A stretch of 64,000 nt of DNA. Origin: a virus. Position numbers and translations under genes: made by a program. The stretch covers positions 62,001-126,000 of IMG/VR virus record IMGVR_UViG_3300020056_002227, one strand, 5' to 3'. The notes under the pieces were generated by a model. It saw only the letters and a program-made list of their open reading frames with translations, did not search any database and was not told the DNA's origin. Shown here one piece after another: positions 14,766 through 23,662 of the stretch; positions within the stretch are counted from its first letter, which is position 1, and every line of letters starts with the position of its first letter.

Positions 14766-15221
14766 TTATACTCCTAATTCTTTTTCGGTCATGATGATAA
14801 AGTTCCAGCCCCTATCAGCACAAAAACTTCTTGCAGCCTTCCACTTTGCATCATTCACACCCCACGTCTTAACCTCATTTAGATACCGTCTTGATACTCT
14901 GCCAGTTTTTGTAGCATTTTTCTTTCGGGGGTCTGGTGGTAGAGTTTGTTTATATGGCTTTATCTCAATCATCGTTGTTTGCTTTGTACCGTCTGTCTTT
15001 TTCGTGTGAACAATCACATCGGGAAAATACCGATGGATTCTGCCGTCAATTGGAGATCTATAAGGTACGATTACCTCTTCAGATTGCCACCAAATTACAT
15101 CTGGGTGTGTGTCGCAATGTTTAAAAAACTTAAATTCCCACAAAGACCTATAAATAATCTTTGTAGGATCACCCTTGTATTTTCGGGGGTTCTTTGGTCT
15201 GAATCTCCCATTGTAAGCCAT
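14766..15221 (-). CDS. 4: Head completion protein gp4 (gp50/65-type nuclease fold)
   Basis: A 151-residue protein matching T4 gp4 (150) along its length: NGRFRPKNPRKYKGDPTKI, YRSLWEFKFFKHCD, WWQSEEVIVPYRSP, RYFPDVIVHTKK, MIEIKPYKQTLPP and a C-terminal VNDAKWKAARSFCADRGW. The E, D and ExK (IEIKP) arrangement is that of TnsA/restriction-endonuclease-like folds, so the protein may bind or trim DNA ends at head completion. It is the first gene of the leftward late island, behind a NATAAATA box on the minus strand (15274-15267). Confidence 0.9.
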   Translation of the reverse strand: MAYNGRFRPKNPRKYKGDPTKIIYRSLWEFKFFKHCDTHPDVIWWQSEEVIVPYRSPIDGRIHRYFPDVIVHTKKTDGTKQTTMIEIKPYKQTLPPDPRKKNATKTGRVSRRYLNEVKTWGVNDAKWKAARSFCADRGWNFIIMTEKELGV

Positions 15222-15242
15222 CTTTCTCTCTTCACATTTCCA

Positions 15243-15250
15243 TATAAATA
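15243..15250 (+). promoter_or_regulatory. T4-type late promoter box (+) before gp48
   Basis: A perfect TATAAATA, the T4 late -10 sequence read by gp55-containing polymerase, 47 bases before the gp48 ATG and pointing right into the baseplate operon. Late promoters of this class need no -35 box. Confidence 0.75.
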
Positions 15251-15266
15251 AACTCTATACTCATTG

Positions 15267-15274
15267 TATTTATT
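15267..15274 (-). promoter_or_regulatory. T4-type late promoter box (-) before gp4
   Basis: Minus-strand AATAAATA (NATAAATA class), 46 bases before the gp4 ATG at 15221. It faces the plus box at 15243-15250, so the two predicted start points fall within a few bases of each other. Confidence 0.55.
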
Positions 15275-15296
15275 CAAAAAAACAGGTAACCAATAA

Positions 15297-16334
15297 ATGG
15301 CCAATTTTACTCGACCCGAGAGGCTAAAACAAGCAGAGTATTCTAAAAAGCACTCTCTACTCTCGTTTCCAAGTACACCATTGCCGCACGGAATTCTTCT
15401 ACTCTTTAAAGAATATGATTATGCAGCAGTAGGTGGAGAAGGTGGTGATGACTATAATAGCCTAACGAGTGGTCTTTTTGCTGGACTGTCTGGTGGAACT
15501 GATAAGCCACCACCGTCGAATGTTTCTTCAATTGAATTGCCGTTTCCAAAAACCCTTACGGACCAACACGGTATCAAGGTAAATGGTTTTGACAGAAGTT
15601 TTCTATCAGAAAGACTTTCCTCATTTGCCGCAAGTGCACTAGGTGGAAGTATTGCTGAAGGTGGTGATAGGGTGGCAGGTGCAGTGTCTGATGCTGCTGG
15701 CATGGGAAAGGATGTTCTTTCCAAATTAAAGACCATCGGCGAGAGATTAAATACAGATCCCTCTGGTGTAAAGGAAGACCTCAGATCTCTTTTAGGTAGT
15801 TCGGGGCAACAAGCCAAACAGGTAATGACATATTTGCTACAGAATTATTCTGGTGATATAGGAAGAGCAATGAGTGCTGCAACTGGTGCAGCAATCAACC
15901 CAAATGAAACCCTTGCGTTTGAAGGTGTTGATCTAAAAACATTTTCATTTACATGGGATCTGTTCCCAGAAAACGAACAAGATTCTGAAAATATCAAAAA
16001 GATAGTTCAATTAATACGACAAAACATACTGCCCGATTATGGTGCGTTTGAAGGACTCAGTGTTGAGAGAGCATTGCTTACTTATCCATCCGTTTGTTTT
16101 ATTGAATTGCTTGGAGTAGACAATTCCCACTGGCCTAAATTTAAACCTTGTTTGGTATCGAACGTCTCACTTGACTATGGTGCCGGTGGTATGATAGGCA
16201 TCTTAAAGGGAGGTCGTCCTGTTGCTGTTCAACTCCAAATGACATTTAATGAATTGACAATCCACACGAGACAGGATTACCCAGGTGATACAGCGACGGC
16301 ACCTCAAGCGGAGGCAGAGAACACTGAAGGATAA
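15297..16334 (+). CDS. 48: Baseplate tail tube cap gp48
   Basis: A 345-residue protein. A low-complexity N-terminal half (residues 50-190) contains Gly/Ser-rich and helical parts. The conserved C-terminal half has LAFEGVDLKTFSFTWDLFP, then ENEQDSENIKKIVQLIRQN, YPSVCFIELLG, VSNVSLDYGAG and GRPVAVQLQMTFNELTIHT before a DY near the end. This is the tube-type fold of T4 gp48, which sits on the hub together with gp54 and starts the tail tube. It is the first gene of the rightward late operon. The acidic, Ala-rich tail after DYPGD is probably flexible. Confidence 0.82.
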   Translation: MANFTRPERLKQAEYSKKHSLLSFPSTPLPHGILLLFKEYDYAAVGGEGGDDYNSLTSGLFAGLSGGTDKPPPSNVSSIELPFPKTLTDQHGIKVNGFDRSFLSERLSSFAASALGGSIAEGGDRVAGAVSDAAGMGKDVLSKLKTIGERLNTDPSGVKEDLRSLLGSSGQQAKQVMTYLLQNYSGDIGRAMSAATGAAINPNETLAFEGVDLKTFSFTWDLFPENEQDSENIKKIVQLIRQNILPDYGAFEGLSVERALLTYPSVCFIELLGVDNSHWPKFKPCLVSNVSLDYGAGGMIGILKGGRPVAVQLQMTFNELTIHTRQDYPGDTATAPQAEAENTEG

Positions 16335-16337
16335 GAT

Positions 16338-16715
16338 ATGACAAAATATTTTGAGCCCTTTCCGACAATAGAATATCAAGGTAGATTGGTAAAAGATATT
16401 ACTCGCAGAAATAATTTCATGCGCAGTATTACGAACAACCCATATCTATTTTTACCCTACACTGTTTCCGAAGGCGAGAGACCAGAAGATGTCGCACAAT
16501 TTTATTATGGGTCAGTCGATTATGTTTGGTTAATTTATCTTGCAAATAATATCATTGATCCCTATCACGCATGGCCTATGGATGAATTTACATTCAATAA
16601 CTACATAATTAACAAGTATCAAGAACAGTCTGGCCTTGAAGGTGATGATGTGGTTGCTTGGACACAGAGTGATACAGATGAAAATATTGTCTACTATGTA
16701 AGAGAGATTAACTAA
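16338..16715 (+). CDS. 53: Baseplate wedge gp53, N-terminal part
   Basis: A 125-residue protein matching the start of gp53: FEPFPTIEYQGRLVKDITRR, then a LysM-like segment PYTVSEGERPEDVAQFYYG, VDYVWLIYLANNIIDPYHAW and FNNYIINKY. T4 gp53 is 196 residues and clamps wedges together. The usual C-terminal part is encoded by the next gene, whose ATG overlaps this stop (TAATG at 16713-16717). So gp53 appears split into two chains in this phage. Confidence 0.85.
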   Translation: MTKYFEPFPTIEYQGRLVKDITRRNNFMRSITNNPYLFLPYTVSEGERPEDVAQFYYGSVDYVWLIYLANNIIDPYHAWPMDEFTFNNYIINKYQEQSGLEGDDVVAWTQSDTDENIVYYVREIN

Positions 16716-16978
16716 TGGCAGTCGACGAGATCATCCTAGCTCCAGAATCGTTTCAAACGATTTATCTCCGAAGGGAAGATAGAGTAATTCTACGAACGGA
16801 GCAAGGTAGAAAAATTATTATCAAAAGAATTGTACCGGAAGAATGGAAACCTTACCGCATCTACGATTATGAAAGGGATTTGAACGAAAACAAGAAAGAG
16901 ATTTTCTTATTCGATAAAAGATTCTTATCGCAACTATCAAAAGAGTATGTTGATGCCCTGCGTAATTCTAGCGAGTAA
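16715..16978 (+). CDS. gp53 C-terminal part, separate small protein
   Basis: An 87-residue protein. Its second half (YRIYDYERDLNENKKEIFL then DKRFLSQLSKEYVDAL) resembles the usual end of gp53 in marine T4-like phages. It begins on the last base of the gp53 stop, so it is produced by termination-reinitiation. The two halves probably bind each other in the wedge. Alternatively it is an independent small baseplate protein; the motif match favours the split. Confidence 0.6.
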   Translation: MAVDEIILAPESFQTIYLRREDRVILRTEQGRKIIIKRIVPEEWKPYRIYDYERDLNENKKEIFLFDKRFLSQLSKEYVDALRNSSE

Positions 16979-16980
16979 AT

Positions 16981-18342
16981 ATGTCAGGTAATTTCAACCC
17001 ATCAAAAGCCTTAATTACAAAGGCCTTGCTTAAAAATCTTTCGGGTGCTACCGAAGAGATTACTGCACTCATTGGTGGCTTTGAAATTAAACAGTCAATT
17101 GCAAGTACCGCTTGGAATATTGTGTTGTCAGTTGGAGACTCTATAGGTTTACTCGAAGGGGCCAGAGAATTTGGTGAACTAAAAGGTGAAGAAGAGATAG
17201 AATTAGAAATTCAATGCATGGACTTTGAACCTCCTACAAAGGTGATATTGAATGCATATGTAATTCGAATCGATAACGTACAGCCAATGGGTAGTGGTAG
17301 AGGTTTGTTTTATGATATGCACCTCATTTCTAAAACTACCTTTGAGGCGTCAACAAAAAGAGTGACTAGTGCATTTAAAGAAAGAACAGCTAGTAAAGTA
17401 GCGCAAGAAATATTCAGTCAATATTATGGTAAAATGGGTGGGACCAGTAATATGGCAGCACAACAATTACCCTACCCAAAAGATGTTAGGAAAAGTCTAG
17501 GGTTGAAGGCTGTCTATTTCGAAGAGTCTGCTGATACATTGAGCCTTGCAACAATCATACCGAATCTACCTGCTGCCAGCGCAATGGAATTTGTAGCAAA
17601 TCGCTCTTATAGTGAAAAGAGTAAATCGTCATCATTTAGATTTTTCGAAACATTGACTAGCTACTTTTGGGTATCAGATGAGTGGTTAATTGAGTTTGGT
17701 AATAGAAATCCAGGCCGAAATATGCCACTCGTTTATAACCCTATCTCATCCTTAGATCCAAGAGATAAAGATTTAATGAGAAAGACTATTGAAAATATGT
17801 ACAATGATAAACGTGTAAGTGATATGGATGATATTCATTCTGGTGGATATAAAAATAGAGCTTTTATCATTGACCTTCTAAGAGGTAAGGTTGAAGATAA
17901 GACCTTTGAATATAAACCAGGCGAATTTGTCGAGATGGGTGGTGGTTCAATAACGAACGATACCCATACCAATCAATGGATCAATAAGTACACTACAAAA
18001 AATAATGCTCAACGGTTTTTCGTTTATAAAGACTACAAAGAAAAAAATCCTGGTGTTAATAGACCAAATCAATTCCATGCAGAAATTGTTTCTCAGCGAT
18101 TGAAGCACGAACACCACATTAATTATATGACGGCAACTGCAAAATTAAAAGGTAGATTAGATATTGAGCCGGGAATGATTGTAGATATAAAAGCATCGAA
18201 AATGAGTAATGTTGGAACCAAAGAAGGGGAAGAGAATAAAAGGCTATCAGGTAACTATCTGGTTCACTCTACCAACCATACGATGACGAATAATGTTTTA
18301 GAAACACAATTGACATTAATTAGATATATGAGTGAGAAGTGA
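16981..18342 (+). CDS. Baseplate hub subunit, gp27-like
   Basis: A 453-residue protein. Residues 1-110 form a beta-rich domain (TALIGGFEIKQSIASTAWNI and VILNAYVIRIDNVQP), followed by YDMHLISKTTFEASTKRV. Position immediately before the gp5-like spike and the two beta domains seen are as expected for gp27/VgrG-N type hub proteins that adapt the trimeric spike to the tail tube. It is longer than T4 gp27 (391). A C-terminal KLKGRLDIEPGMIVDIK resembles the last beta-barrel part of such proteins. Assignment depends partly on context. Confidence 0.65.
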   Translation: MSGNFNPSKALITKALLKNLSGATEEITALIGGFEIKQSIASTAWNIVLSVGDSIGLLEGAREFGELKGEEEIELEIQCMDFEPPTKVILNAYVIRIDNVQPMGSGRGLFYDMHLISKTTFEASTKRVTSAFKERTASKVAQEIFSQYYGKMGGTSNMAAQQLPYPKDVRKSLGLKAVYFEESADTLSLATIIPNLPAASAMEFVANRSYSEKSKSSSFRFFETLTSYFWVSDEWLIEFGNRNPGRNMPLVYNPISSLDPRDKDLMRKTIENMYNDKRVSDMDDIHSGGYKNRAFIIDLLRGKVEDKTFEYKPGEFVEMGGGSITNDTHTNQWINKYTTKNNAQRFFVYKDYKEKNPGVNRPNQFHAEIVSQRLKHEHHINYMTATAKLKGRLDIEPGMIVDIKASKMSNVGTKEGEENKRLSGNYLVHSTNHTMTNNVLETQLTLIRYMSEK

Positions 18343-18349
18343 GGGATTT

Positions 18350-19816
18350 ATGTCATTTGAATTAGGTGTAGGAATACGAGAACCACTTTTCTTTTTAGGT
18401 ATCATCGAAGATAATGATGATCCTACACTGATGGGTCGGGTTAAGGTACGTGCATTTAGTATCCACGGAACAAAAGAGGAAGTAAAAACAGAAGACTTAC
18501 CTTGGGCAATGGTGGCACACGGTAATTATGACCCGAATAATTTCTTGCCCTCGATCAACTCTTTTGTTTACGGCATGTTCTTAGATGGTCGATCCGCGCA
18601 GGTACCAGTTGTTCTGGGATTGCTTCCAACCCAATTCGTCGAGCCTGTAGATGACACGAAGATGGGCAGTATTCCAAAAAGAGATGGTAAATTACTAGCA
18701 AAAGGTTTTTCTCCAAGAGATGCTGGACAAGCTCAAATGTCTCGTTTGGCTCGTGGTGAAAATATCGAAGAGACTGGAGTCGCATCACAGGAAGTAAATC
18801 GAATCGAAGGCTTTAGAATTGGTGGTACAGATAAGAAATGGAGTGAACCCCAGACTGCATATGCTACCAAATATCCACACAATCGTGTTATCGAAACGGT
18901 ACACCATTCAATCGAACTAGATGATTCACCAGGTGGTGAACGAATTACGATTCGACACAAAGAAGGTTCATATATTCAAATTGATTCGATGGGTAATGTT
19001 GCAGAAAAATCCAAAGGAGCAAGACACGAGGTTACTACGAAAAACAGATATGAAGGTACTGGTGCTAACCACGTAGTGACGATCGGTGGTGATGCGCACG
19101 TTTATGTGAAAGGTAATAAGACCGAAGAGATTGAAGGAAATTATAATCTACTGGTGCACGGAAATGCTCAATTTGGTGTTGGTGGCCAGATGAATTTGAA
19201 TGGTGGTGATCAGATACAAATGAGAGCCGCAGATGTGAAGATTCAAGCCAACGTCGGTACTATGGCAATCAACGCAGAGAAAGAATTGCAGATACAGGGC
19301 AAGACTCGACTTAATATTAAATCAAATAACATTTATTTCCATGCAAATCTGAATCCGTTAAGCCCACTGAGTGGTAAATTTGAGGTGTTTGCAGACACAA
19401 GTACAAAACTTTTCTCTGGCACCGATGTACATATTAGATCGTCAAATATGTTTATTGATAATCATGGTCTCATCCCTTCACTCAACGGTACAGGATTTAA
19501 TGTCAGGAGCAATACTGGATTATTCATGGAATCGACTGTTGGGCCGGCTCATATCAAATCAAATACCCAAATGTCTTTACAAAGCATTGCAAATGTAAGT
19601 ATTTCGGGTCTCAGTGTATTCATTGATGATACCATCTCTATGGCAATGGGACTAGCAATCCCTGCAGCATCACCTGGAGTTCCATCATTTGCACTACCCA
19701 CCATCGATGCGGCAGAGTGTTCAATGCCGGAACCTCCTTCAAGGTCTTCGGCCCTTTCTTATATCAAATTCGAAAATACCCAATCTACCGGTGGGTATGT
19801 TTCGGCTGAGGAATAA
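18350..19816 (+). CDS. 5: Baseplate hub spike, gp5-like without lysozyme
   Basis: A 488-residue protein. The N-terminus is an OB-fold as in gp5/VgrG: FFLGIIEDNDDPTLMGRVKV, LPWAMVAHGN and FVYGMFLDGRSAQVPVVLG. From about residue 170 comes a beta-helix spike with short repeats (GERITIRHKEGSYIQIDSMG, then DAHVYVKGNKTEEIEGNYNL). T4 gp5 has a lysozyme domain between these parts; here there is only a short linker, so wall digestion must come from another protein. The ATG at 18350 with GAGGG before it is preferred over an in-frame GTG at 18332, which lies inside the previous gene. Confidence 0.78.
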   Translation: MSFELGVGIREPLFFLGIIEDNDDPTLMGRVKVRAFSIHGTKEEVKTEDLPWAMVAHGNYDPNNFLPSINSFVYGMFLDGRSAQVPVVLGLLPTQFVEPVDDTKMGSIPKRDGKLLAKGFSPRDAGQAQMSRLARGENIEETGVASQEVNRIEGFRIGGTDKKWSEPQTAYATKYPHNRVIETVHHSIELDDSPGGERITIRHKEGSYIQIDSMGNVAEKSKGARHEVTTKNRYEGTGANHVVTIGGDAHVYVKGNKTEEIEGNYNLLVHGNAQFGVGGQMNLNGGDQIQMRAADVKIQANVGTMAINAEKELQIQGKTRLNIKSNNIYFHANLNPLSPLSGKFEVFADTSTKLFSGTDVHIRSSNMFIDNHGLIPSLNGTGFNVRSNTGLFMESTVGPAHIKSNTQMSLQSIANVSISGLSVFIDDTISMAMGLAIPAASPGVPSFALPTIDAAECSMPEPPSRSSALSYIKFENTQSTGGYVSAEE

Positions 19817-19818
19817 AA

Positions 19819-21351
19819 ATGGCATCTAATTGTATAGACATAACTGATCAATCAAGAATGGCCTCAGTGGCTCTGAAAGGTGGGCCTGGAGTAGATGCAA
19901 ACGGTGAATACACCCTCAGTCAAGTAAAAATATTTTCACAGGAATATGCAAACAACATATTACGAGATATTGAGAAGAACCCTCTTGCTAGAATTACTGA
20001 GCTATATGGTGATTCGATCTATGACACCACAGATTACATTAATGGTATTTTTCTCAAAAAAGATTATGTAGAAGATGCGCTAGAGAATTATCCCGGCTTG
20101 AGTCGTAGATGGGAGAAAGGCAATCTATCAAATATAGAAATTGCTGATTTCTTGAATGACTATAATCTAACTCCAAACGGTATGATTAATAAGAGTAATT
20201 TTAATTATAACGGTTTGCTACGAGATATGGATTCATACTATCAAGCATCTTTTTCTGATAGTATTTTAGGTGGCTTCTGTAAATTAATACCTCAAGTATT
20301 CGGTGCGATTGATGCCTTCTTTGATACGCTTGTTGCAATCGAAAACGCAATTGCTAATATTCTTACCAAATTAAGAAATCTGGATGATGCTTTAAATGCC
20401 CTTGCACAAAAAGCAACGATAGAGTTCTTAATCGGTGAAATCAAAAAACTAATAACTGAACTAATTACTCAGGTTTTTGCTGAAGTGATGTCTATCGTTG
20501 AGAATTTTAATATCCAAGATGTGATAGGTGATATTAATACTTTCATTCGGGAAGATATAGTAAAAGGCATTGTGATGCAAAAAGAGAGGGCATGCTTACT
20601 TCTTAATGATGATAAACAAAAATCTGTAAAAGAAGAAGCAGAGAGTTTGATCGACTATATTACAGGTCTTTTCGAAAACCCTCAGCTAGAAGAAATCGAA
20701 TTCATGGTAATGAGATTTTGTGCTTTTGCAACCAATATCGAAGCATTAATTAAAGAAGTAAATAGACCCTTAGATGATTACACCAACCGATATCGAAGAA
20801 TAGTAGGAAGATTGAAAGCCGTTTCTAATTTGAATACTTCAACAGCAGTACGAAATGGAGGTATCCGTTTATCGGATGAGCGTAAGAAAGAGATAATAAA
20901 TAGTATGGAACAGAAATGGGATTCTGCTGAAGGGACAAATAATCCACCACCTCCCACCGTTGCAGAATATTTCGGTTTACCCAGTTGTAAGGCAGTAAAA
21001 AATGGTAGCGATCCAAGAGTTAAGATATCGGGTGATTGGGTAGATCCAGAAGTATTGGGACTCGAAGGTTGGGTGAACATAGATTTGGACGCAAAGGTAT
21101 ATCTGATGCGTTTTCAAAAGAAGGTTGGTGGACAGTTGGATGTAGTCAACGGATGGAGAACCGAAGAATATAACGAAGAAGTAGGTGGATCTCCAGAATC
21201 GTCTTATTTAAGTGGTATTGCTTTAGACGTAAAACTTGCAGGCGATTCTGATGATTGGATTCAATCAGCATATGAAAGTGGTTTTGGTTATGCAAATGTT
21301 AAGGGCAGTAATATCCACCTAGATCTGACACGAAGACCGAGGCCAGAATAA
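19819..21351 (+). CDS. Large hub-associated protein with M15-peptidase-like C-terminus
   Basis: A 510-residue protein. Residues 1-400 are mostly helical with long amphipathic stretches (about 165-260) and no known domain. From about residue 405 there is a peptidoglycan-peptidase-like domain: LDVVNGWRTEEYNEEVGG, SSYLSGIALDVK and SNIHLDLTRR. In the M15 (D-Ala-D-Ala carboxypeptidase) family the zinc ligands are the His of SxH, the Asp of AxDi and a late His. Here Asp470 and His500 are kept but the first His is Tyr463. It may be a binding or altered enzyme domain that replaces the missing gp5 lysozyme. Confidence 0.65.
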   Translation: MASNCIDITDQSRMASVALKGGPGVDANGEYTLSQVKIFSQEYANNILRDIEKNPLARITELYGDSIYDTTDYINGIFLKKDYVEDALENYPGLSRRWEKGNLSNIEIADFLNDYNLTPNGMINKSNFNYNGLLRDMDSYYQASFSDSILGGFCKLIPQVFGAIDAFFDTLVAIENAIANILTKLRNLDDALNALAQKATIEFLIGEIKKLITELITQVFAEVMSIVENFNIQDVIGDINTFIREDIVKGIVMQKERACLLLNDDKQKSVKEEAESLIDYITGLFENPQLEEIEFMVMRFCAFATNIEALIKEVNRPLDDYTNRYRRIVGRLKAVSNLNTSTAVRNGGIRLSDERKKEIINSMEQKWDSAEGTNNPPPPTVAEYFGLPSCKAVKNGSDPRVKISGDWVDPEVLGLEGWVNIDLDAKVYLMRFQKKVGGQLDVVNGWRTEEYNEEVGGSPESSYLSGIALDVKLAGDSDDWIQSAYESGFGYANVKGSNIHLDLTRRPRPE

Positions 21352-21768
21352 ATGACCGTACAGGTATACACACCGAGAACTAAGAAGCCGGTTCTCTACT
21401 CTGATATCCGAAAGGATTTGGCGCTTAGCCCTATCAGTTCGGATATTGCTGTATTGAAGGACGAAGATTCTGTAAAAGAAGCAATCAAGAATCTAATCCT
21501 TACAGACCCGGGTGAGAGACTCATGCAACCATTCATTGGTGGAGGTATTAGAGCTCTACTGTTCGAAAATATAACGCCTGCGGTCATCAAATTAATCGAA
21601 GATAGAGTAACTACTTGCATTGAAACGTATGAACCTAGAGCAGAATTGATTGATGTAACTGTGTCTTCAAATATCGATGATAATAAAGTGGGTGTACTGA
21701 TAAGATTTTTTATTCAAAGCAGACAACAGCCAATCACGCTCAACGTTATTTTAGAAAGGATAAGATAA
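21352..21768 (+). CDS. 25: Baseplate wedge gp25
   Basis: A 138-residue protein of the gp25/lysozyme-like wedge family: DIRKDLALSPISSDIAVLK, the core NLILTDPGERLMQPFIGGG and IRALLFEN, and a C-terminal beta part ending in PITLNVILERI. T4 gp25 is 132 residues. It forms the core bundle of the wedge with gp6 and gp53. It starts immediately at the previous stop codon and is followed 1 base later by gp6, the conserved T4-like order 25-6. Confidence 0.93.
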   Translation: MTVQVYTPRTKKPVLYSDIRKDLALSPISSDIAVLKDEDSVKEAIKNLILTDPGERLMQPFIGGGIRALLFENITPAVIKLIEDRVTTCIETYEPRAELIDVTVSSNIDDNKVGVLIRFFIQSRQQPITLNVILERIR

Positions 21769-21769
21769 G

Positions 21770-23650
21770 ATGGCAAATCCTAAAACACCAATAACAGAAC
21801 TCGATTTTGGTGCGGCCAAACAACAACTCAAACAATATTTGAGAACGCAAACACAATTCAAAGACTATGACTTTGAAGGCTCGAATATGAGTGTGCTGCT
21901 TGATGTTCTGGCGTATAATACGTTTCAAAACAATTTTTATACGAACATGGCAATCAACGAAATGTTTCTTGATTCTGCCGTTCTTAAGAATTCGATTGTT
22001 TCTCATGCAAAGGAATTGAATTACCTACCGAGATCTCGTAAATCAGCAAAGGCTGTTGTAAATGTAACCATCGTAGATCCCACAGAAACATCACAGACAA
22101 TTGAGATCCCGAGATTCACAGATTTCTCGTCTAATTATCTGGGTGAGAATTTTAACTTTGTGACAGATCAGACCTACGTTGCTAGAAGGGTATCTGTTGA
22201 CGAGGCTGCTGGCATTTTTGCTGGTACATTTATTGCTGAAGATGTCGAACTCTTTGAAGGTCAGACACTTACAAGTTTTCAGAGAGAAGGTTTCATTATT
22301 GACGCAGATGGAAAATTAAGGGTACAGCTGACCAATGACAATGCTGATATCGATTCTCTGGTAGTGTACGTTGATGCAGAAGAGACTGAAGATAAAAATA
22401 TCTTTACCCGAGCAAATTCAATCTTTGGTGTACGGCCTGATGATAAGGTATTTTATGTCGAAGCATATTTTGACAATTCCTACGCCATCTATTTCGGTGG
22501 TAATAATTATGGCTTGCAGCCAGAACCATTCGAAGATGTAAGAGTTCAATATAGAGTAACATCTGGTGAAGAGGGTAATGGAGCATTTAGTTTTAGTACC
22601 GGATTTAGAGAGGGTGAAATTTCTGTAGAAACCGTCTCTCCAGCACAAGGCGGTTTAGAAAGAGAATCACTTGACAGCATTCGTTATTTTGCACCCAAAT
22701 CATTGCAGATCCAAGACAGAGCAGTAACGACAAAAGATTATGAAATTCTGTTGCAACAAAGATTCCCAGAAATCACAGCAGTATCTGCATATGGTGGTGA
22801 AGACTTAGATCCACCTCAATTTGGTAGAGTTGCAATCTCTGTATTCTTGCAAGATGATGCACAGCTAATTTCAACGACACTTGCAAATACATTTATCGAA
22901 TATCTAAAAGAAAGAAGCCCTCTTAGTATTGAGCCTATTTTCGTACAGACACAATTCTTATATGCTGATATTCACGCGAAGATTAACTATACTGGTAAAT
23001 TATCTCAGAAAACACCACAAGAATTTGAGGTTATGGTTAGAAACGCGATTCAAGCATATTCTGATAATAATTTGGAACAATTCAATGCGACATTAAGATC
23101 ATCCAAGCTTGCCTCTTCTATTGATGCACTAGACACAGCAATTCAAAGTTGTCAGCTTGATATTATGCCAATCATTCAATACTCTCCGGTGTTGAATGTG
23201 GCAGCTAATCCAAGATTTAGATTTGAAACAGAATTGGTAAAACCATACCCATTCAGATTAACGAACGGATTTAATGATTACAAACCTGCAATTAAGAGTA
23301 GTGTATTCGATACCACTGGTGGTGTTTGTGTATTCATCCAAGATGATGGTGAAGGTAAATTGCAGCTTGTTACAGATAATCTTACAAATCCGCAGATTGT
23401 AAATCCAAATGCTGGAACTGTGGATTATGAAACCGGTGATGTTCGTTTATCAAAATTGATTGTAGAGGATTATCCGGGCCAAGCAATTAAGATTATGGCA
23501 AAGACAGCATCCGACGATATTAAATCTCCCACAGGCCGAGTTTTCATTATTCGTGATTCTGATGTTAGATTTAGTGCAATTCGTGAGGATAGTGATGCTT
23601 ATGGTAACCTCGATGGAAATATTAGTAGAACATCAACAACTACGTACTAG
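21770..23650 (+). CDS. 6: Baseplate wedge gp6 (baseplate J-like)
   Basis: A 626-residue protein close in length to T4 gp6 (660). The N-terminus has FEGSNMSVLLDVLAYNTFQN and NMAINEMFLDSAVLKNSIVS, typical of gp6/J proteins. The middle has DSIRYFAPKSLQIQDRAVTT then KDYEILLQQRFPEI, the most conserved gp6 signature. gp6 dimers make the ring holding the wedges around the hub. Translation start follows AGGATAAGA shared with the end of gp25. Confidence 0.92.
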   Translation: MANPKTPITELDFGAAKQQLKQYLRTQTQFKDYDFEGSNMSVLLDVLAYNTFQNNFYTNMAINEMFLDSAVLKNSIVSHAKELNYLPRSRKSAKAVVNVTIVDPTETSQTIEIPRFTDFSSNYLGENFNFVTDQTYVARRVSVDEAAGIFAGTFIAEDVELFEGQTLTSFQREGFIIDADGKLRVQLTNDNADIDSLVVYVDAEETEDKNIFTRANSIFGVRPDDKVFYVEAYFDNSYAIYFGGNNYGLQPEPFEDVRVQYRVTSGEEGNGAFSFSTGFREGEISVETVSPAQGGLERESLDSIRYFAPKSLQIQDRAVTTKDYEILLQQRFPEITAVSAYGGEDLDPPQFGRVAISVFLQDDAQLISTTLANTFIEYLKERSPLSIEPIFVQTQFLYADIHAKINYTGKLSQKTPQEFEVMVRNAIQAYSDNNLEQFNATLRSSKLASSIDALDTAIQSCQLDIMPIIQYSPVLNVAANPRFRFETELVKPYPFRLTNGFNDYKPAIKSSVFDTTGGVCVFIQDDGEGKLQLVTDNLTNPQIVNPNAGTVDYETGDVRLSKLIVEDYPGQAIKIMAKTASDDIKSPTGRVFIIRDSDVRFSAIREDSDAYGNLDGNISRTSTTTY

Positions 23651-23662
23651 GGACACTCCCAG

